Source: Chloroflexota bacterium
Lineage (GTDB): Bacteria > Chloroflexota > Chloroflexia > Thermomicrobiales > JADLAZ01
NCBI GenBank assembly: GCA_020849725.1
Contig: JADLAZ010000088.1
Coordinates: 1-27,945 of the forward strand
Length of the DNA stretch: 27,945 nt
Reading direction: 5' to 3'
Shown: one piece after another, positions 23,882-27,945 of the stretch
Layout: every line of letters begins with the position of its first letter
Position numbering within the stretch: the stretch's first letter is position 1
The notes under the pieces: generated by a model
Databases searched by the model: none
Seen by the model: only the letters and a program-made list of their open reading frames with translations
Told to the model about the DNA's origin: nothing
Translations under genes and position numbers: made by a program

Positions 23882-23982
23882 GCGGCATTCTCGGACGCGC
23901 GGGCCGGTTGGTGGATCGGAGCGGCAGAAGCGGAGGGGTCGTCATGGGCGTCGTTCGCTCCCGATGAAGCGGTGCGCGCGGC

Positions 23983-24663
23983 TCAATGCCGCAGCCGGCG
24001 CAGACGGTCGATGTCGATCGTGTCGAAGGTCTGGTTGATGCGGAAGATGATGACGCCCATCACCAGCACGCCGATGAGCAGGTCGAAGAAGATGCCCAGC
24101 TCCACCAGCAGCGGCATGCCGCGCGTCACACCCATCGCCGCCAGGTAGAGGCCATTCTCCATCACCATCAGGCCAATGAGTTGCATCAGCGCCTTGCGCC
24201 GGGTGACCATCTGCAACCCACCGAGCAACATGCAGGCGATGGCCACCGGCAGCGTTTCGCCCACCGGCAAGCTCGGCCCGGCCAGTGGCCGGGCCACCCA
24301 GTAGGCCAGCACCGTCAGGCCGGCCGCCAGCACCAGCGTCACTCGCACCGGCGCCACTGGCTCTACCTCGCGCCGCACCTTCAATCGGTCGATGATGTAG
24401 AACAGGATGCGCGGCACCAGCACCACCTTGACCACCAGGGTCAACGCGGCGGCGAGCCACAGGTGCGGCGCCCCCGTGGCGGCCGCCAGCAGGCCGACCA
24501 TGACCGCCAGCGCCAGTGACTGCGCCTGCAGCAGTCGCACCGACGGCGCCAGCCGCTGCACCACGCACAGCAGCAACGCCAGCGCCAGTGCCGCCAGCAC
24601 CAGTAGATCGACGGTGCTGGCAACCCAGGGCGGGATCGTCTCGACAACCGGCGCGGCCACCAC
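23983..24663 (-). CDS. hyfE: Hyf-complex membrane subunit (HyfE-like)
   Basis: This 226-residue protein has seven or so hydrophobic helices. It matches HyfE/HycP of hydrogenase-4 and formate-hydrogenlyase-like complexes, whose second half resembles NuoK. Typical pieces are RILFYIIDRLKVRREVEP in the middle and MVMENGLYLAAMGVTRGMPLLVELGIFFDLLIGVLVMGVIIFRI near the end, with the in-membrane Glu residues used for proton transfer. GTG 24663 is placed by GGAGG 7 nt upstream; a second GTG is the next codon. It follows hyfC by 53 bp in the same operon. Confidence 0.87.
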   Translation of the reverse strand: MVAAPVVETIPPWVASTVDLLVLAALALALLLCVVQRLAPSVRLLQAQSLALAVMVGLLAAATGAPHLWLAAALTLVVKVVLVPRILFYIIDRLKVRREVEPVAPVRVTLVLAAGLTVLAYWVARPLAGPSLPVGETLPVAIACMLLGGLQMVTRRKALMQLIGLMVMENGLYLAAMGVTRGMPLLVELGIFFDLLIGVLVMGVIIFRINQTFDTIDIDRLRRLRH

Positions 24664-24716
24664 CCTTGCTCCTCCTCCTCTGACCTACTGCCCACTCACA
24701 ACGAGCAACCAGCACC

Positions 24717-25658
24717 TCAACCCGACACCAGATACAGCGACGCGACGGACAGCAGCGCCAGCAGGAAGGCCGCGCCGAGCAGGTCCGGCACCTTGAAGAT
24801 GCGCAGCTTGGCGTAGGCCGATTCAATCACCGCCAGCAGCGCGCCGAGGCCGGCCATCTTCACCAGGTAGAGAGCCAGCGCCAGCGCCAGCGCCGCCGGC
24901 GTCGCCTCGGCGGCGATGCCCCACGGCAGGAACAGGTTGACCAACAGCGTCATCACCAGCGCCTGTTTCAGCAGCGCGGCGTAGACAAGCACCCCCAGCG
25001 GCCGGCCGGCGTACTCCAGCAGCATGCCCTCGTGGACCATCGTCAATTCCAGGTGCGTGTCGGGGTTGTCGACCGGCACCCGGCCCGTCTCGGCGATGAC
25101 GACGACCAGCAGCGCGGCGGCGGCCAGGAGATGCGCCGGCGTCAGCGCCGCCGCGCCCGCGCCGGCCAGCGTTGCGCTCATCGGACCCAGATGCGTCGTG
25201 CCGGCGCGCAGCGCGGTGGCGAACAGCACCAGCAGCAGCGCTGGCTCGATCAGCGCCGCGAACGTCACCTCGCGGCTGCTGCCCATGCCGCCGAAGTTGG
25301 AGGCGGTATCCAGCCCAGATAACGCCTGCCAGAAGCGCCCCAGCGCCAGCAGCGCCACAACGACGATCGCATCGAGCGCCCCGCCGAGCGCCGGTGTGGT
25401 CGTCAGCACCGGCGCCGCTAGCAGCGCCAGGACGACCGCTGCCAGCGTAATCGCCGGCGTGACGCGGAAGACCCACGAGGCGTACTCCGACTCGACCGAT
25501 CCCTTGCGCAGCCATTTGGACAGGTCGCGGTATGGCTGCAGCACGCCCGGCCCGCGCCGTGTCTGGAGGCGTGCCTTGATCGCCTTGATGACACCGTTGA
25601 GCAGCGGCGCCAGCGCCAGCACCAGCACTACCTGCACGATTGCCACGGTCAGGTCCAC
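24717..25658 (-). CDS. hyfC: Hyf-complex NuoH-like membrane subunit (HyfC/HycD-like)
   Basis: This 313-residue membrane protein with about eight helices corresponds to NuoH/HycD, the subunit that connects the hydrophilic arm to the proton-pumping arm. It has the family's cytosolic loop ARLQTRRGPGVLQPYRDLSKWLRKGSVESE and the acidic loop AETGRVPVDNPDTHLELTMVHEGMLLEYAGRPLG, both important for coupling in complex I. GTG 25658 follows the hyfB stop by 13 bp with a G-rich stretch before it, so the two genes are likely coupled. Confidence 0.9.
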   Translation of the reverse strand: MDLTVAIVQVVLVLALAPLLNGVIKAIKARLQTRRGPGVLQPYRDLSKWLRKGSVESEYASWVFRVTPAITLAAVVLALLAAPVLTTTPALGGALDAIVVVALLALGRFWQALSGLDTASNFGGMGSSREVTFAALIEPALLLVLFATALRAGTTHLGPMSATLAGAGAAALTPAHLLAAAALLVVVIAETGRVPVDNPDTHLELTMVHEGMLLEYAGRPLGVLVYAALLKQALVMTLLVNLFLPWGIAAEATPAALALALALYLVKMAGLGALLAVIESAYAKLRIFKVPDLLGAAFLLALLSVASLYLVSG

Positions 25659-25671
25659 AAATGCGCCCCCA

Positions 25672-27744
25672 TCAGCGAGCGACCAGCAGCAGCACGACCA
25701 GCGTCACGAACACGTAGGTGAGATAGATGCGCGTGCTGCCATTCTGAATGACGCGAGTGGCCCGCGCCAGCGCCAGCACGCCTCGATGGACGGTCGCGTA
25801 GAGGTAGCGCTCGATGAGTGGCCGCGTCTCGCCGTGGGTATGCATCGTGTGCAAGAAATAGTCGCCAGTGGTGAGATAGGTCGCCTCGACGGTGCGCACC
25901 GGCTGGATGATCGCCCGGAAGATCAGCCGGATCGGCTTGGCGAAGGCGGCGCTGGTGTACTGCATGCGCGGGCGGAGTGTGATCCCGCAGACCCACGGCT
26001 CGCTGACGCGCCGGCCGACCGGCCCGGCCACCACCCGCAGCGCCAGCCAGGGCAGCGGCGCCAGCAGCGCCAGTCCGAGCGCGATAGCGAGCGGGTTGAT
26101 CGTGGCGACGGTACTCACGCCCAGCGCCGGCCAAGCGGCCAGCGCGAGCGAGGCGCCACCCGCACCGAGTGTCGCGCCGGCGGCCCCGACCGCGCCCATG
26201 GCGACGGCCGGCACGACGCCGAGCAGGACACACAGCCCGGCCAGCGCCGCCATCGGTCCGAGCATCGCCGCCGGCGCCTCGTGGGCGTGACTAGGCGCAG
26301 TCGAGCGCGGCACACCCAGGAAGCCGATGCCGATCACCTTGACGCTGGTCGCCAGCGCCAGCGCGCCGGTCAACGCGAGCGCCGCCACCGCCACGGCCGC
26401 CACCACCGCCATCCAGCCGGGGGCGGCCAGTCCCAGACTCAGCAGACTCTGCAGCAGCACCCACTCGGAGATGAAGCCATTGAGTGGCGGCAGTGCCGCC
26501 AGCGCCAGAAAACCGGCGACCAGCAGCGCCGCCGTCGCCGGCATGCGCCGGATCAGGCCGCCGAGTTTCTCCAGATCGCGCGTGTGCGTCGCGTGGTGGA
26601 CCGCGCCGGCACCGAAGAACAGCAGGCTCTTGAACAGCGCGTGGTTGAGCGCGTGCAGCAGCGCCGCCGCCAGCCCGAGCGCGGCGACCGCCGCCAAGCC
26701 CAGGCCACGGCTGGTGAAGGCGACGCCCAGGCCGAGGGCGATCAGCCCAACATTCTCGATCGTCGAGAAGGCCAGCAGCCGCTTGAAATCGCCCTCGACA
26801 TAGGCATACAGCACGCCGAGCACGGCCGACGCTGCTCCGAGCGCCAGCAGTGCCAGCCCCCACCAGGCCGGCCCCGGCCCAAGGATCTCCCAGCCGACTC
26901 GCAGCAGCCCGTAGATGCCGGTCTTGACCATCACGCCCGACATCAGCGCCGAGACGTGACTGGGCGCGATCGGGTGCGCCCGCGGCAGCCACACATGCAG
27001 CGGCGCCAGCCCGGCTTTGGCGCCGAAGCCGATCAGCGCCGCCAGGAACACGAGATCGCGCAGCCACGGCGCCTGGTCCGGCGCGACCACACGCAGCGCC
27101 TCGAAGCCGAAGCTGCCCGCCGGCGCGGCCAGCAACAGGAAGGCGATCAAGATGAAGCCGGTGCCGAAGTGGGTCATCGTCAGGTAGAGGAAGCCGGCGC
27201 CGCGCGCGGCCGGCTCGTCGTGCTGGCTGACGACCAGCGCATAGGAGGCTAGCGACATCGTCTCCCACAGCAGCAGGAATACAAATGCGTCGTCGGCCAG
27301 CGGCACCAGGCTCATCGCCAGGCAGAACAGCGGCAGCGCCCCGCCGAGCGTGGCCGCCTGGCCTGGCCCGGTGGCACGGGCATAGCCGAGCGCATAGATC
27401 GCCGCCGCCAGCGCCACCGCCGAGATCAGCAGGAGGAAGAAGGCGGCCAGGCCATCGAGCCGCAGGGCCAGCCGCGCGAACGGGTTGAGCCAGCCGAGAT
27501 CGAGCGTGCCCCCACCGCCGACCAGCCCGGTCACTGCCAGCGCCACCCCGGCCAGCGCCGCGGCGGCCGTGCCCACATGGGCCAGGCGCAGCCCGAGCGG
27601 CGCGCGCGCGCCGGCCAGCCCCAGCGCCGCGGCGGCTAGGTAAAGCGTGGTCATCGCCGTCAGCAGTGGCAGCACCGTCGGTTCCTCACCTGGCGCCGCG
27701 GCGGCCACGTAGAGCGCGGTCATCGCCGTCAGCAGTGGCAGCAC
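25672..27744 (-). CDS. hyfB: Hyf-complex antiporter-like subunit (HyfB/NuoL-like)
   Basis: This protein of about 690 residues has some 16 hydrophobic segments. It belongs to the NuoL/Mrp antiporter family and is the first gene of the operon. Proton-channel residues are visible: Glu in FLLLWETMSLASYALV, Lys in GFGAKAGLAPLHVWLPRAHPIAPSHVSALM, the following MVKTGIYGLLR, and HALNHALFKSLLFFGAGAVHH. The start is unclear because a 69-bp in-frame duplication repeats the ribosome-binding region and GTG: candidates are GTG 27744 and GTG 27675, each preceded by AGGTGAGG at good spacing. A TTG at 27804 would only add a stretch without helix. The shorter start gives a length nearer to relatives. Confidence 0.87.
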   Translation of the reverse strand: MLPLLTAMTALYVAAAAPGEEPTVLPLLTAMTTLYLAAAALGLAGARAPLGLRLAHVGTAAAALAGVALAVTGLVGGGGTLDLGWLNPFARLALRLDGLAAFFLLLISAVALAAAIYALGYARATGPGQAATLGGALPLFCLAMSLVPLADDAFVFLLLWETMSLASYALVVSQHDEPAARGAGFLYLTMTHFGTGFILIAFLLLAAPAGSFGFEALRVVAPDQAPWLRDLVFLAALIGFGAKAGLAPLHVWLPRAHPIAPSHVSALMSGVMVKTGIYGLLRVGWEILGPGPAWWGLALLALGAASAVLGVLYAYVEGDFKRLLAFSTIENVGLIALGLGVAFTSRGLGLAAVAALGLAAALLHALNHALFKSLLFFGAGAVHHATHTRDLEKLGGLIRRMPATAALLVAGFLALAALPPLNGFISEWVLLQSLLSLGLAAPGWMAVVAAVAVAALALTGALALATSVKVIGIGFLGVPRSTAPSHAHEAPAAMLGPMAALAGLCVLLGVVPAVAMGAVGAAGATLGAGGASLALAAWPALGVSTVATINPLAIALGLALLAPLPWLALRVVAGPVGRRVSEPWVCGITLRPRMQYTSAAFAKPIRLIFRAIIQPVRTVEATYLTTGDYFLHTMHTHGETRPLIERYLYATVHRGVLALARATRVIQNGSTRIYLTYVFVTLVVLLLVAR

Positions 27745-27767
27745 CGTCGGTTCCTCACCTGGCGCCG
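27624..27767. repeat. In-frame 69-bp tandem duplication at the hyfB 5' end
   Basis: Positions 27624-27692 and 27693-27761 are copies offset by 69 bp, with about 65 of 69 bases identical and a few further matching bases to 27767. On the minus strand each copy holds AGGTGAGG, a GTG start and the codons for LPLLTAMT. In protein terms a 23-residue unit (GEEPTVLPLLTAM...) is doubled. Confidence 0.9.
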
Positions 27768-27860
27768 GCCCGGCGACGGTACCAACGCCGCCCAGCTCCG
27801 TCAAGCCCGCCGGAACCGAGTAACTGTTCAGAGTAGGCCGGGTGAGGTAGGCTGGGCGAC

Positions 27861-27945
27861 ATGGACCTCTACCACGCCAGCCGCGACGACCTGATCCGGC
27901 TCGTGCTCCAGCAGCGCGACCAGATCATCGACCTGGGGCAGCACC
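27861..27945 (+). CDS. N-terminal start of a possible IS66-like transposase (truncated by the window edge)
   Basis: From ATG 27861 the frame stays open to the window end and reads MDLYHASRDDLIRLVLQQRD followed by QIIDLGQH. This short, charged, heptad-patterned helix is like the leucine-zipper start of IS66-family transposases (RDELIxLVLxQxxxI). Only 28 residues are visible, so the call rests on general resemblance. If correct, the element's left end would lie between about 27820 and 27860, just upstream of the hyf operon; GTAACTGTTCAGA at 27820-27832 is a candidate end. A different coiled-coil protein is equally possible. Confidence 0.3.
   Translation, partial: MDLYHASRDDLIRLVLQQRDQIIDLGQH

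Noticed and set aside
23882..23982. A tiny minus-strand frame (MTTPPLLPLR...) in the gap between hyfE and hyfF.
   Set aside because: Only 23 codons with no motif; it overlaps the hyfF start and shows no ribosome-binding site of note.
25024..27252. A 742-residue plus-strand frame across hyfC and hyfB.
   Set aside because: It is rich in Arg/Gln/Asp/Ser without domain features; the minus strand encodes two well-conserved membrane subunits.

Overview
The window is GC-rich (roughly 70% G+C by eye), densely coded chromosomal DNA. Gene content, a Hyf-type membrane complex, DUF2171/PRC-barrel-like proteins and hairpin-type intergenic repeats together suggest a Chloroflexota bacterium, possibly of the Thermomicrobia/Sphaerobacter kind. 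That placement is inference; there is no rRNA or other marker gene here, and I saw no tRNA or CRISPR array.

Layout. 1-5.0 kb: the tail of a proline-rich membrane-anchored protein, a Ser/Thr-kinase-like protein with a long disordered tail, a nucleotide-sugar dehydrogenase, and an NAD(P)-binding SDR. The spacers between them hold several palindromic repeats. 5.0-7.2 kb: a TetR regulator divergent from the SDR, with a pair of matching 15-bp operators between them, then an S41 (CtpA-like) periplasmic protease that lacks the usual Lys/Gln. 7.2-12.4 kb, all minus strand: a GNAT acetyltransferase translationally coupled to a PhyH-type dioxygenase, a HemK-like methyltransferase, a GT4 glycosyltransferase and a FemX/CelD-like acetyltransferase. 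12.7-15.4 kb, plus strand: an ABC exporter, then a DsbA/FrnE-family oxidoreductase. 15.4-19.8 kb: an NAD-dependent epimerase divergent from a class III aminotransferase, then two paralogous PRC-barrel-like proteins. 19.9-27.8 kb, minus strand: a six-gene hyfB-C-E-F-G-(H+I fusion) operon for a proton-pumping group 4 [NiFe]-hydrogenase-like complex. The right edge holds the start of a possible IS66-like gene.

Two observations stand out. (1) The DsbA/FrnE gene at 14754-15362 is interrupted by a TGA exactly where the first Cys of its C-P-Y-C active site belongs. A good ribosome-binding site and ATG lie just upstream. A hairpin 18 nt downstream, with G at the second loop position, fits the bacterial SECIS pattern. 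This looks like a UxxC selenoprotein that ordinary gene calling would truncate. (2) In the Hyf-like complex the large subunit keeps both CxxC nickel-binding pairs. The NuoB/HyfI-like domain, however, has lost all four proximal-cluster cysteines (Asp, Ala, Asp, Asp), and the fused ferredoxin domain has lost one. The proton-pumping subunits look intact, so the complex probably does something other than conventional H2 chemistry.

Other points: very AT-rich codon islands inside two GC-rich genes, an in-frame 69-bp duplication that doubles the hyfB ribosome-binding site and start, and a 34-bp tandem repeat that copies the stop codon of the selenoprotein gene.
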